A DNA stretch of 64,000 nt from JAHBTB01 sp964451255 (GCA_964451255.1 CAYVHL010000002.1:124001-188000); one strand, 5' to 3'. Shown: positions 56,174 through 64,000, numbered from the stretch's first letter. Notes: generated by a model from the sequence alone, not told the origin. Program-made: numbers and translations.

Positions 56174-56880
56174 TACCGCGTGGCGCGTCGCCGTCTTGCG
56201 AGGGCGAGCAGGCCCGCAACAGCAACGAAACTGGCGGGTTCGGGCACGCTCTCCGCGTTCACGACCAACTGAGGCGTCTTGCCAGTGGGATCAATTGAGT
56301 TAAAGGTGTGGCCTTCTCTAGACACCCAACTCAACTGGTTGCCCGAGGCACCGACCAACATCATGCCGTTGTTGTCGAAATCGCCGTTCACCGCTCCGGC
56401 GACGAGCGAAGTCACGTCGAACTCGAACCATTGCGCCGTGTTGGTGTTGTTGCCGTCCCAATGGGTGTACGGGTCGGTCATCTGGCCGCCGCCCGTGCCA
56501 AGCGCATCGCCGCCCTCGTTCATCCAGTTGGTGCCCGTCTGGCTGATTCGCCAAGTCGTTTCGTCCTCGGTCCAAGGGGAGGCGACCCGGTAGAAATCGA
56601 TCGATGTCGGGTCTGTCGCGAAGAAGAAGGCCTGTCCATACAGCCGCAAGGTCGCTGAGACGACCGACATGCCCGCGATTCCCGAGTAGTCGAATTGGAT
56701 CATCGTGTGTTGCACGTTTCCTGACGCGGTGTATGTGGACAAGAAATTGCCGTTTTGGTTCGCCGTCGGCGAATAGCTCATGATCCGAACGTCCGAAGTC
56801 GGGTCGAGCGTGAACGTGGTGGCGTTTGCGGCGATGGATGCGGCCGCCATTCCGATAAGGATGAGTTGTCTGGCTTGCAT
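56173..56880 (-). CDS. PEP-CTERM surface protein C with DNRLRE/CBM96-like domain
   Basis: The 235-residue protein has a signal peptide (MQARQLILIGMAAASIAANA). A beta-sandwich of the DNRLRE type follows, with TFTLDPTSDVRIMSYSPTAN, QFDYSGIAGMSVVSATLRLY and WTEDETTWRISQTGTNW, and the tail is VPEPASFVAVAGLLALARRR. DNRLRE (CBM96) domains bind alginate or other glycans. ATG 56880 follows AGAGAGGAG, and TATACT about 65 nt upstream is a likely -10. It is followed by an AraC gene, perhaps its regulator. It is probably on the cell surface. Confidence 0.82.
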   Translation of the reverse strand: MQARQLILIGMAAASIAANATTFTLDPTSDVRIMSYSPTANQNGNFLSTYTASGNVQHTMIQFDYSGIAGMSVVSATLRLYGQAFFFATDPTSIDFYRVASPWTEDETTWRISQTGTNWMNEGGDALGTGGGQMTDPYTHWDGNNTNTAQWFEFDVTSLVAGAVNGDFDNNGMMLVGASGNQLSWVSREGHTFNSIDPTGKTPQLVVNAESVPEPASFVAVAGLLALARRRRATR

Positions 56881-56945
56881 GAAGTTTGGTCTCCTCTCTA
56901 ATTTCTTCGCCCGGTTCGATATTCCGAGCCAGTCGTAGCTTCTCA

Positions 56946-56951
56946 AGTATA
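56946..56951 (-). promoter_or_regulatory. -10 element of PEP-CTERM gene C
   Basis: TATACT on the minus strand is the same hexamer as for PEP-CTERM gene A, with an AGAGAGGAG ribosome site in the roughly 60-nt leader. The rest of 56952-57110 shows no gene. Confidence 0.3.
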
Positions 56952-57115
56952 CGAATCGTTGAACTTCGGCGGGCCAAGTGACAGTGGCTTCGACCACTAA
57001 TCTGGAGCGTGCGACCACTAAAGATGGGTCAAGGCCGTCAATGCTATCAGTGAGGTCTGCATACAGCGGCTGAACGGGATGAACCTGGCACGGGTCGGCT
57101 CCCAGCCGACACAAG

Positions 57116-57121
57116 TACAAT
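57116..57121 (+). promoter_or_regulatory. -10 hexamer of leaderless ubiX
   Basis: TACAAT ends 7 nt before ATG 57129. It overlaps ATG 57120, which would then lie upstream of the transcription start, so 57129 is the likely initiation codon. Confidence 0.45.
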
Positions 57122-57128
57122 GGAGCCG

Positions 57129-57728
57129 ATGCCGACCGGCAAGATCGTAGTCGGGGTGACCGGGGCCAGCGGGGCGGTGTACGCCCAGAGGTTACTCGTG
57201 CAGGCAGCCCGAGCTTTTGAGCACGTCTACCTCGTGCTCAGTGACCAGGCCGTCGATGTCGCCGCCACTGAACTGGGTGTCGCGCCGAACAAGGCTGACT
57301 TCAAGACTCGAGGCTGGCTGGGGGAAGACCTTCCCAATATCCACCTTCTCGACGACCGAGACTTCTTCACCCCCCCGGCGTCGGGCAGCTTCCGGCATGA
57401 CGGCATGGTGATCGTGCCCTGTAGCATGGGCACTGCCGGGCGGATCGCCAACGGCATCAGCAACGACCTCCTCACCCGCGCCGCCGACGTCTGCCTCAAG
57501 GAACGGAGGCCACTCGTGCTTGTCCCCAGGGAGATGCCCTGGAATCTGATCCACCTGCGTAACTTCACCCATCTGGCCGAAGCAGGAGCGACCGTTTTGC
57601 CAGCGAGTCCAGCGTGGTACCAGCGCCCGAAGACCCTGGAAGACCTGGCCGACACAGTTGTCGCCCGAATACTACAGGTCCTCGGGGTCGAGCAGGGGAT
57701 GGTGCCCCAGTGGATGGCCGAGGACTGA
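57129..57728 (+). CDS. ubiX: UbiX-family flavin prenyltransferase
   Basis: UbiX attaches a dimethylallyl group to FMN to make prenyl-FMN, the cofactor of UbiD decarboxylases. The protein of about 199 residues begins MPTGKIVVGVTGASGAVYAQ, the FMN-binding start. It has VIVPCSMGTAGRIANGISND, RPLVLVPREMPWNLIHLRN, and the C-terminal PASPAWYQRPKTLEDLADTV, all standard. Length is normal. No ubiD is in the window. It is followed 3 nt later by an AcuC-like gene, so the two are probably co-transcribed. Confidence 0.93.
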   Translation: MPTGKIVVGVTGASGAVYAQRLLVQAARAFEHVYLVLSDQAVDVAATELGVAPNKADFKTRGWLGEDLPNIHLLDDRDFFTPPASGSFRHDGMVIVPCSMGTAGRIANGISNDLLTRAADVCLKERRPLVLVPREMPWNLIHLRNFTHLAEAGATVLPASPAWYQRPKTLEDLADTVVARILQVLGVEQGMVPQWMAED

Positions 57729-57731
57729 GCG

Positions 57732-58817
57732 TTGCCCGCGCCGTTCGCTTATAGCCCGGGGATGCTGGCATACGGATTCGGCCCCGGCCACCCATGGAAG
57801 CCCGAGCGCCTCAGACGTGCGGTGGTGCTTTGCGAAGCGCTCGTGCCGGGACTGGTGGTCAGCGAGCCTCACGGTTGGGACGAAGACCGCCTCGAACGGA
57901 TCCACACCGCAGAGTATCTCGATGTGGTCCGGCGTGCCTCTGATGGCAAGGCTAGCCCCGCAGAACTGAACTCTCACGGTATCCGTGAGGGCGACACACC
58001 TCGGTTCGACGGCATGTTCGAGGCGGCGGCCCTGGTCTGTGCCGGCTCGGACTGGGCCGCCCGCCAGGTGTGCGATGGAGCAGAGGTTGCGGTCAACCTG
58101 GGCGGCGGCCTCCACCACGCCCAGGCGGGCAGGGCGAGCGGTTTCTGCGTGTTCAACGATTGCGCCGTCGCCATCAAGCGGCTACAAGAGAGGTTCGCGA
58201 GGATCGCGTATGTCGACATCGACTTGCACCACGGCGACGGCGTCCAAGCCCTCTTTTGGGACGACCCGGACGTCCTCACCTTCTCGATCCACGAGTCCGG
58301 CCGTTATCTGTATCCGGGCACCGGGTTCACCGATGAGCAAGGACCGCACGCGAACAAGTTCAACGCCCCAATGGAGCCTCACACGACCGGGGACACGTGG
58401 TTGATGACGCTGAGGGAGTGCCTTCTGCCCGCCATCGACGCCTTTCGACCGGAGGCCCTTGTCCTGCAGATGGGCTGCGACGCGCACATGACGGATCCGC
58501 TTGGGCACCTGATGCTCACCGACCGTGAGTGGCTCGAAGGTGTGCGGACCGTCGACGGCCTCGGCTTGCCGACGGTGGCGCTGGGCGGCGGCGGCTACGA
58601 CCTGGCCAATGTCCCCCGGATGTGGGCGGCCGCGACACTTCTTCTCAACGGCATGGACCCAGAAGGAGAGGTCCCTGCCATCGAGGGAGAGGACTGGGTT
58701 CCCGGCAACCTTCTCACAGACCAAGAGTCGACGCCTCGTCGGCATGGCTGGGACGAGGCACGGAGGGTGGTCGACTCCTGCCAGCGACAGGTAATGCGGT
58801 TAGAGAGTGGAACCTGA
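57732..58817 (+). CDS. AcuC/histone-deacetylase-like amidohydrolase
   Basis: The 361-residue protein belongs to the arginase/deacetylase fold: an early PGHPWKPERL (family HPxxPxR), the active-site histidine pair GGGLHHAQAGRASGFC, the zinc ligands in YVDIDLHHGDGVQ, FSIHESGRYLYPGTG, and the catalytic Tyr in GGGGYDLANV. AcuC removes acetyl groups from acetyl-CoA synthetase and related proteins; acetylpolyamine hydrolases are an alternative. It starts at TTG, 3 nt after ubiX, and is probably in the same operon. Confidence 0.9.
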   Translation: MPAPFAYSPGMLAYGFGPGHPWKPERLRRAVVLCEALVPGLVVSEPHGWDEDRLERIHTAEYLDVVRRASDGKASPAELNSHGIREGDTPRFDGMFEAAALVCAGSDWAARQVCDGAEVAVNLGGGLHHAQAGRASGFCVFNDCAVAIKRLQERFARIAYVDIDLHHGDGVQALFWDDPDVLTFSIHESGRYLYPGTGFTDEQGPHANKFNAPMEPHTTGDTWLMTLRECLLPAIDAFRPEALVLQMGCDAHMTDPLGHLMLTDREWLEGVRTVDGLGLPTVALGGGGYDLANVPRMWAAATLLLNGMDPEGEVPAIEGEDWVPGNLLTDQESTPRRHGWDEARRVVDSCQRQVMRLESGT

Positions 58818-58846
58818 CGGGGCCGGAGTGTATTCTAAGAACACAT

Positions 58847-59446
58847 ATGAACCTCAAGAACGCATCGCTCCTGGTCGCGGTCGCCGCGCTCGCAGGGGCG
58901 ATCAGCGTGGCGGCGACGTGGTCGAAGTCACCTCTGCCCGCCAAGCCCGTGAGCGACGGAGTGAAATCTGGCTTGAACATCGGCGAGAGAATGTTGGCTT
59001 TCGAGACTTGGCACGTGAGCGGCCCCGACGTTGGCACCGACACCTGCCCGATCTGCAAGTACGGCACCTTGCCGGGTGTCATGGTCTTTGTAAACGGCGA
59101 AGACCAGGAGACCGTCAAGGGTGTCAGCGATAAGCTGGACAAGGTGGTCGCGGAATCTAAGCACGACCTCCACGCATTTGTGGTCATGCTGACCAAGGAC
59201 GACGACGACGTCGCCAATGTCAAGGCGGCCTATGCCAACAAGTACAAGCACCTTGCTGTGACCTATCTTCCTGTGAGCGATTCGGTGGTTAAAGCCTACA
59301 AAATCGACACCAGTGGTCGGGTCAGGACGACGGCGATGGTCTACCGAGGCATGAAGGTGACCGACGTTTTGGTCAACTTGGGTGACAAGGGCAACAGCAT
59401 CGACGACCTCGTCGCCGCCGCGAAGAAGGCTGACGCCGCCGGATGA
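58847..59446 (+). CDS. Exported thioredoxin-like protein with CPIC motif
   Basis: The 199-residue protein has a signal anchor (about 6-25) and one redox-like CxxC (DTCPICKYGTLPG, about residues 66-78). The alternating alpha/beta pattern around LHAFVVMLTKDDDDVANVKA and KHLAVTYLPVSDSVVKAY fits a thioredoxin/peroxiredoxin fold, without a clear cis-proline. TATTCT lies 10 nt before the ATG, giving a very short leader. It overlaps the epimerase gene by 4 nt. Function in envelope redox balance is plausible but unproven. Confidence 0.65.
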   Translation: MNLKNASLLVAVAALAGAISVAATWSKSPLPAKPVSDGVKSGLNIGERMLAFETWHVSGPDVGTDTCPICKYGTLPGVMVFVNGEDQETVKGVSDKLDKVVAESKHDLHAFVVMLTKDDDDVANVKAAYANKYKHLAVTYLPVSDSVVKAYKIDTSGRVRTTAMVYRGMKVTDVLVNLGDKGNSIDDLVAAAKKADAAG

Positions 59447-60333
59447 GCCGGGTCGTCATCGCGGGCGGATCCGGCTTTGTCGGCCGGGCGCTGGTCAATG
59501 CGTTCGTCGCACAAGGCAGGGAAGTCGTCGTGCTGAGCAGAGGCGGAGGCGTGGTCGACAAGGCCACGACCGTCAGGTGGGACTTCGACCCGGACGGATC
59601 GTGGACCAGCCAGATCGACGGTGCTGCCGCGGTCATCAACGTCTGTGGCTCGTCAGTGTCCGTCAAGTGGACTCTGGAGGCCCAGAAAGGCATCCGGGAC
59701 TCTCGCGTGGTGCCAACCAAGGCGATCGGCGAGGCGATCAAACGGTGCCGGACGGCCCCCAAACTGTGGGTGAACATCAGCGGCACCGGATATTACGGGA
59801 ACCGTGGAGACGAGCAGATGACCGAAGCCTCCACGCCGGGCGACGACTTTCTCGCGATGGTGTCGGCGGAGTGGGAGGCGGCTTGCCTCGATTCTGGGGC
59901 CGACGTTCCGAAAGTCATCCAGCGGATGGGGGTCGTCCTGTCCAGGGACGGCGGCGCCTTCGGCTACTTCCGCAAGATTCCGTTCGGTGGCGTCGGGTCA
60001 GGCAAGCAGTGGGTGAGTTGGGTGCACCTAGCCGACGTGGTCGGGATGGCCCAATGGGCGGTCGCGGATCCGTTCGAGGGCGTCGTCAACTGTTGCGCCC
60101 CGGAACCGGTCACCAACGCGAGGCTGTTTCGAGAGATCAACGAACGGCGCGGCCTGCCGCCCCTGCCTCCGATGCCCGGGTTTGTCTTCCAGGCGGTCGC
60201 CGCCGCCAAGGGGATGGAGGCGAGCCTCATGCTCGAGGGCCAGCGGGTTCTTCCTGTCATCGCCCAGGCCCGCGGGTACGTGTTCAAGTACCCGACGTTC
60301 GAGTCTGCGCTCGAAGAACTAATGGGCCGCTGA
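59443..60333 (+). CDS. TIGR01777-type NAD-dependent epimerase/dehydratase
   Basis: The 296-residue extended SDR has the cofactor motif IAGGSGFVGRALVNAF, AAAVINVCGSSVSVKW, the conserved SGTGYYGNRGDEQMTE, and a C-terminal DUF1731-like part (PLPPMPGFVFQAVAAAKGME, VFKYPTFESALEEL). This subgroup (YfcH, SulA-like) has no firmly known substrate; cell-division or nucleotide-sugar links have been suggested for relatives. It is coupled to the thioredoxin-like gene by a 4-nt overlap. It ends 58 nt before tig. Confidence 0.9.
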   Translation: MSRVVIAGGSGFVGRALVNAFVAQGREVVVLSRGGGVVDKATTVRWDFDPDGSWTSQIDGAAAVINVCGSSVSVKWTLEAQKGIRDSRVVPTKAIGEAIKRCRTAPKLWVNISGTGYYGNRGDEQMTEASTPGDDFLAMVSAEWEAACLDSGADVPKVIQRMGVVLSRDGGAFGYFRKIPFGGVGSGKQWVSWVHLADVVGMAQWAVADPFEGVVNCCAPEPVTNARLFREINERRGLPPLPPMPGFVFQAVAAAKGMEASLMLEGQRVLPVIAQARGYVFKYPTFESALEELMGR

Positions 60334-60370
60334 CGCGGGACGGCTCCAGCCGAACCGTCCGCCAGCCAAG

Positions 60371-60376
60371 TACAAT
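60371..60376 (+). promoter_or_regulatory. Probable -10 element of tig-clpP-clpX
   Basis: TACAAT lies 15 nt before the tig ATG in the same AAGTACAATG context as before ubiX (57113-57122). It implies a leader of about 9 nt. Confidence 0.35.
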
Positions 60377-60391
60377 GATGGTCTGACCCCT

Positions 60392-61750
60392 ATGAGCACT
60401 GTAGCCCCGTCGATCCAAGTCACCCGCACGGAACTGAACCCCTGTACGATCCAACTCGAAGTCGTCTGCACGCCAGAGTCGGTCGAAGCGGGCTTTTCGA
60501 GGGCGGTCAAGGCGATCAGCAAGAAGGTCCGCGTCCCCGGTTTCCGCCCAGGCCAGGCCCCCGCCAAGATGGTCGAGCAGATGGTCGACCCCCAGACGGT
60601 CCTCGAACAGGCCGCGGACGAGGTCGTCCGAGAGTCGTTCGCCAAGGCGATCGAGCAGGAGGGCATCAAGCCCGACAGCCAGCCCAGCGTCGAGATCACC
60701 AAGTTTCAAAAGGAGCCGCCTTCTTGTGAGTTCAAGGCAAAGGTGCCGTTAGCGCCTCAGGTAGAGCTGGCGGATTACAAGGGCCTCCCCGTGACCAAGG
60801 GCGTGCCAGTCGTGACGCCTGAAGAAATCGACCGCCAAATCGACGAGCTACGCAGTCGGCAGGGCAAGAAGCAGGAGGTCAAAGACCGAGGCATCGGCGA
60901 TGGTGACGTCGCCGTAGTGAACATCCGGTTTGACGGTGCGGTGGACGAGGGCCGAAACTTCATGATTATCGCTGGCCGTACTTTCGAAGGGTTGGACAAG
61001 GCGATCGTCGGAATGAAGGCGGAAGAGATCAAGTCCGCCAAGTTGGAGTTCCCCGCGAGTTTCCAGGAAAAGGACTGGGCGGGCCAGACCAAGGACACGA
61101 CGATCACGATCCGGAGTGTCAGCGCTGTCCATTTGCCGGAACTTGACGATTCGTTCGCGCAGTCGATGCGCGCAGAGAACCTTGAGGATCTCAAGACGAA
61201 AGTCGGAGAAGCCATTCGCCGGGCCAAGGAGGAAGTCGCCCAGGAGATGGTTTACGAGCAGCTCTTGGACGGGCTGCTGACCAACAGCAAGGTGAACGTC
61301 GCTGACAACACGTGGGAGAGCGTTGCCAACCGGCGGCTCTCCGAGATGCACCAGGAGCTTGTCAACAAGAAGTCCAGCCTAGAGGAGCACGCCAAGGCGA
61401 ACAACATGACCCTTGATGAGCTCGTGGAGGCCCAAAAGAAGGAGGCGAAGCTCCACGTCGAACGCGCTCTGATCATCGAAAGGGTCTTTTCGGCCGAGGG
61501 CATGAAGATCAACCAGCAGGATCTGGACAACCACTTCTATCAGATCGCCCAAGAGAACAACGTGCCCGAGGACCAGTTGCAGAAGTTCGCCAAGGATTAC
61601 GGCGCACAGATCCGCGACGAGGTGGTCTTCCGGTCAATGTACGGGAAGGTCATGGCCTTCCTAGCCGAGAACGCGAGCGTGACCGAAGTTCCCGAGGGCC
61701 AGGAACCCCCGGCCGGGACCAAGAAAACAAAGGCCAAGCCAAAGAAGTAA
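60392..61750 (+). CDS. tig: Trigger factor
   Basis: Trigger factor is the ribosome-bound chaperone that shields nascent chains. The 452-residue protein has the ribosome-binding loop VPGFRPGQAP (canonical GFRxGxxP) at about residue 46, a PPIase domain (about 150-235: GDGDVAVVNIRFDGA and VGMKAEEIKSAKLEFP), and long C-terminal helical arms (QEMVYEQLLDGLLTNSKVNV). The Lys/Thr-rich tail (KKTKAKPKK) is short. The order tig-clpP-clpX is widely conserved and links folding to ATP-dependent proteolysis. Confidence 0.97.
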   Translation: MSTVAPSIQVTRTELNPCTIQLEVVCTPESVEAGFSRAVKAISKKVRVPGFRPGQAPAKMVEQMVDPQTVLEQAADEVVRESFAKAIEQEGIKPDSQPSVEITKFQKEPPSCEFKAKVPLAPQVELADYKGLPVTKGVPVVTPEEIDRQIDELRSRQGKKQEVKDRGIGDGDVAVVNIRFDGAVDEGRNFMIIAGRTFEGLDKAIVGMKAEEIKSAKLEFPASFQEKDWAGQTKDTTITIRSVSAVHLPELDDSFAQSMRAENLEDLKTKVGEAIRRAKEEVAQEMVYEQLLDGLLTNSKVNVADNTWESVANRRLSEMHQELVNKKSSLEEHAKANNMTLDELVEAQKKEAKLHVERALIIERVFSAEGMKINQQDLDNHFYQIAQENNVPEDQLQKFAKDYGAQIRDEVVFRSMYGKVMAFLAENASVTEVPEGQEPPAGTKKTKAKPKK

Positions 61751-61815
61751 TGGAAAGGGGACTGACCTGGCCTGCGACACTTTCCGACACTTCCAACAGT
61801 AGGGATCTACAACCA

Positions 61816-62415
61816 ATGAGCATCAAGAACATGGGCGTACCGTACGTCATCGAGCAGACCTCGCGGGGCGAGCGTAGCTACGACATCTGGTCGCGGCTTC
61901 TGAAGGACCGCATCGTCTTCCTCGGCACGGAGATCGACGACTACGTCGCCAACCTGCTGATCGCACAGCTCTTGTTCTTGGAGAAGGAGGACCCCGACAA
62001 AGACATCGAGTTCTACATCAACAGTCCGGGAGGGTCGGTCAGCGCGGGCCTGGCCATCTTCGACACGATGAAGATGATCAAGCCGGATATCGCGACGATG
62101 TGCGTTGGCATGGCGGCCAGCATGGGCGCTGTGTTGCTCGCGGGCGGGGCCAAGGGCAAGCGGTTCGCCTTGGCAAACAGCCGGATCATGATCCACCAGG
62201 TCAGTGGCGGCGCCAGAGGCCAGTTGTCAGACATGAAGATCGCCGTCGTCGAGGCGGAGAAATCGATGCGGACGCTCGTGGAAATCCTGGCCGAAGCGAC
62301 CGGAAAGTCGGTAGAGACGGTGACGGAGGACTGCGACCGCGACCACTGGATGTCGGCTCAAGACGCGTTTGATTATGGAGTCGTTGATAAAGTTCTGCGA
62401 CCCGGTGAACGATAA
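61816..62415 (+). CDS. clpP: ATP-dependent Clp protease proteolytic subunit
   Basis: ClpP forms a double-heptamer serine protease chamber. The 199-residue protein has IVFLGTEIDDYVANLLIAQL, FYINSPGGSVSAGLAIFDTM, the nucleophile Ser in GMAASMGAVLLAGG, the catalytic His in SRIMIHQVSGG, and the Asp in the final DRDHWMSAQDAFDYG region. Starting at ATG 61816 gives the normal short propeptide (MSIKNMGVPYVIEQTSRGE). It lies between tig and clpX, the usual operon. Confidence 0.98.
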   Translation: MSIKNMGVPYVIEQTSRGERSYDIWSRLLKDRIVFLGTEIDDYVANLLIAQLLFLEKEDPDKDIEFYINSPGGSVSAGLAIFDTMKMIKPDIATMCVGMAASMGAVLLAGGAKGKRFALANSRIMIHQVSGGARGQLSDMKIAVVEAEKSMRTLVEILAEATGKSVETVTEDCDRDHWMSAQDAFDYGVVDKVLRPGER

Positions 62416-62434
62416 TCTTAAGAAAGGTTGATCT

Positions 62435-63751
62435 ATGCCCAAACCCGATGAGAGACGCGACCGATGTTGCCTGTGTGGAAAGGGCAAAGAACAAGTCCCA
62501 AAGTTGATCGTAGGCCTGCACGGCGCGGTCTGCTCTGACTGCGTCGACCTGTGCAACGACATTCTCCAAAACGACAACACCCGCTCGCTGAACACGACCT
62601 CGGTTGCCACGACGCCCGCCCAAACGGCCTCGAAACCGTCGATCTCGACGGTCAACACGAAGGAAAAGCTGCCGAAACCGAAGGAGATCGTTGCTTTCCT
62701 CGAAAACTATGTCGTCGGACAAGACTCGGCCAAAAAGGCCCTGTCGGTGGCGGTCTATAACCACTATAAGCGCATCCAAGACCAACCGCTTGAGGACGCG
62801 GTTGAACTCCAGAAGTCCAATATTCTGATGGTCGGGCCGACGGGCTCGGGCAAGACGTTGCTCGCCCAGACCCTCGCCAGGATGCTGGAGGTTCCCTTCG
62901 CCATCGCCGACGCCACCGCCTTGACCGAGGCGGGGTATGTCGGGGAGGACGTCGAGAACATCCTGCTCAAGCTCTACCAGACGGCGGAGACGATGGACGC
63001 CCGGCACGCCAAGGAACTGTGCGAGCGCGGCATCATCTATGTCGACGAAATCGACAAGATCAGCCGCAAGAGCGACAACCCGTCGATCACCCGCGACGTC
63101 AGCGGCGAGGGAGTGCAACAGGCGTTGCTCAAGATTCTCGAGGGCACGGTGGCGAACGTGCCGCCCCAAGGAGGGCGCAAGCACCCTCAGCAGGAATACA
63201 TCCAGATCGACACCCGCAACATCCTGTTTGTGTGCGGCGGCGCCTTCGAAGGTCTGGACGAGATCATCCTTCGCAGGCAGAAGGAGAACGTCGTCGGTTT
63301 CCGCGGTGAGAAGCAGAGCAAGGAGGACCGGCACCGGGAACTCCTCAGGAGCATCATTCCGGAAGACCTGCTCAAGTACGGCCTGATTCCAGAGTTCATC
63401 GGACGCCTCCCGGTCATCACGACTCTGGACGAACTGGACGAAGCGGCCCTGATCTCGATCCTGACGGAGCCCAAGAACGCGATCATGAAGCAATACACAA
63501 AGCTGTTCGAGTTGGACGGCGTCGAGCTTCAGGTCGAGGAACCAGCCCTGCACGAGATCGCCGCCGAGGCGCTCAAGCGCAAGACTGGCGCACGGGCCCT
63601 CCGCGCGATCATCGAGCAAGTGATGCTCGAGGTCATGTATGAGGTGCCGAGCAAATCGGACGTGAAGCGGGTCGTCATCCCTGCCGGGATCATCAGCGAG
63701 CGGGAGAAGCCGTTGCTGATGACCGACAAGATGATCCGCGAAGCCAGCTGA
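62435..63751 (+). CDS. clpX: Clp protease ATP-binding subunit ClpX
   Basis: ClpX is the hexameric unfoldase that feeds tagged proteins to ClpP. The 438-residue protein has an N-terminal zinc domain with four cysteines (CCLCGKGKE and CSDCVDLC), Walker A VGPTGSGKTLLAQTL, Walker B GIIYVDEIDK, the RKH-type pore residues near GRKHPQQEYIQ, and sensor 2 in KRKTGARALRAIIEQ. AAGAAAGG precedes the ATG, 19 nt after clpP. It is the last gene of tig-clpP-clpX, with a strong terminator directly after it. Confidence 0.98.
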   Translation: MPKPDERRDRCCLCGKGKEQVPKLIVGLHGAVCSDCVDLCNDILQNDNTRSLNTTSVATTPAQTASKPSISTVNTKEKLPKPKEIVAFLENYVVGQDSAKKALSVAVYNHYKRIQDQPLEDAVELQKSNILMVGPTGSGKTLLAQTLARMLEVPFAIADATALTEAGYVGEDVENILLKLYQTAETMDARHAKELCERGIIYVDEIDKISRKSDNPSITRDVSGEGVQQALLKILEGTVANVPPQGGRKHPQQEYIQIDTRNILFVCGGAFEGLDEIILRRQKENVVGFRGEKQSKEDRHRELLRSIIPEDLLKYGLIPEFIGRLPVITTLDELDEAALISILTEPKNAIMKQYTKLFELDGVELQVEEPALHEIAAEALKRKTGARALRAIIEQVMLEVMYEVPSKSDVKRVVIPAGIISEREKPLLMTDKMIREAS

Positions 63752-63762
63752 GTTTGAGTGTC

Positions 63763-63800
63763 GCGCCCCCGGCAGTGCAACTGCCGGGGGCGCTTGTCGT
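63763..63800 (+). terminator. Strong rho-independent terminator after clpX
   Basis: A 13-bp perfect stem (GCGCCCCCGGCAG / CTGCCGGGGGCGC) with a 5-nt loop TGCAA is followed by TTGTCGTTTCT. It lies 12 nt after the clpX stop and ends the tig-clpP-clpX operon. Confidence 0.88.
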
Positions 63801-63810
63801 TTCTCATAGT

Positions 63811-64000
63811 ATGAGACCGTGCACACGAAGCTTCGAGAAGTTCACTGACATTCAAACGGCGGACTTGCCCCGGGAACAACCAGACGACGGCATCTTACGG
63901 AGTGTCAACGACATGCTCGACCATGCCTTCGGCCTCAATCCCGTGTCCCTCCGGCGCACACAGGAAACGGGCAAGGGTCGGCCGGCAGATCGGCGATCGA
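63811..64000 (+). CDS. Possible new gene running off the right edge (partial)
   Basis: From ATG 63811 the frame stays open to the window end (63 codons, starting MRPCTRSFEKFTDIQ). The codons look plausible for a GC-rich genome, but no Shine-Dalgarno or family motif is seen, and TAGT just before the ATG gives no clear -10. It is recorded as a weak candidate; the full product lies outside the window. Confidence 0.3.
   Translation, partial: MRPCTRSFEKFTDIQTADLPREQPDDGILRSVNDMLDHAFGLNPVSLRRTQETGKGRPADRRS

Noticed and set aside
62201..63826. A 541-codon open frame on the minus strand
   Set aside because: It is antisense to clpP and clpX, which are certain. Long antisense frames are expected from GC-rich third-position bias.
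1..64000. CRISPR arrays, prophage, integrases, additional tRNA or rRNA genes
   Set aside because: On reading both strands no repeat-spacer pattern, phage gene, integrase or second cloverleaf was seen.

Overview
The window reads as chromosome from a GC-rich (roughly 60-63% by eye), diderm, heterotrophic bacterium. Two prepilin-like proteins have N-termini ending in the FPVFAQAK pattern, three proteins carry PEP-CTERM tails, one has a C-terminal aromatic beta-barrel signature, and there are many secreted glycoside hydrolases. Together these point to the Armatimonadota, most likely class Fimbriimonadia. That placement is inferred from recalled family signatures, not from a search. No rRNA, CRISPR array, transposase, prophage or integrase gene was seen.

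Layout. 0.2-3.7 kb: a minor-pilin operon (PilV-, PilW- and PilX-like proteins plus a small exported protein). 3.7-8.5 kb: amino-acid and folate genes (trpB, asd, folC, dapL). 8.5-11.6 kb: a GH5 glycosidase and a LacI regulator; identical 18-bp sites in inverted orientation precede both genes. 11.6-17 kb: tRNA-Pro, a carboxyltransferase, infC-rpmI-rplT and an Mrp ATPase. 17-29 kb: lgt, a GAF/ATPase signalling protein, small membrane proteins, an alpha/beta hydrolase, an SDR, a cytochrome/copper-monooxygenase-like protein, a sigma/anti-sigma pair, a HAD phosphatase, an NFACT (RqcH-like) protein and a thioredoxin. 29-34 kb: a tightly overlapped minus-strand operon rocD-pheS-VOC-pheT. 34-46.5 kb: accessory region with an S53 peptidase, a second GH5-like enzyme, a barrel protein, a glycosyltransferase with two tandem ATP-grasp-like paralogues, PEP-CTERM proteins, a cupredoxin lipoprotein, a GH65-like enzyme and a 183-bp direct repeat around a PEP-CTERM cassette. 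46.5-57 kb: a c-di-AMP riboswitch ahead of an unrecognised small protein, heme oxygenase, a histidine phosphatase, a large unknown secreted protein, a LacI-linked set (prepilin, lipoprotein, GH16; LacI; flavin halogenase-like enzyme), an AraC regulator and a CBM96-like PEP-CTERM protein. 57-64 kb: ubiX, an AcuC-like deacetylase, a thioredoxin-like protein, an epimerase, then tig-clpP-clpX closed by a strong terminator.

How the parts work together. Two carbohydrate regulons are visible from shared operators, one GH5-linked and one GH16/halogenase-linked. asd and dapL serve lysine/diaminopimelate synthesis. infC-rpmI-rplT, pheS/pheT, the RqcH-like protein and tig-clpP-clpX cover translation and protein quality control. 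Several genes show a TANNNT hexamer 6-7 nt before the start codon and no Shine-Dalgarno, which suggests leaderless transcription. infC appears to start at a rare AUA codon.

Most promising leads: the riboswitch-controlled orphan protein, the glycosyltransferase/ATP-grasp trio, the duplicated cassette boundary at 44.5/45.6 kb, the two operator pairs, and the leaderless start architecture.
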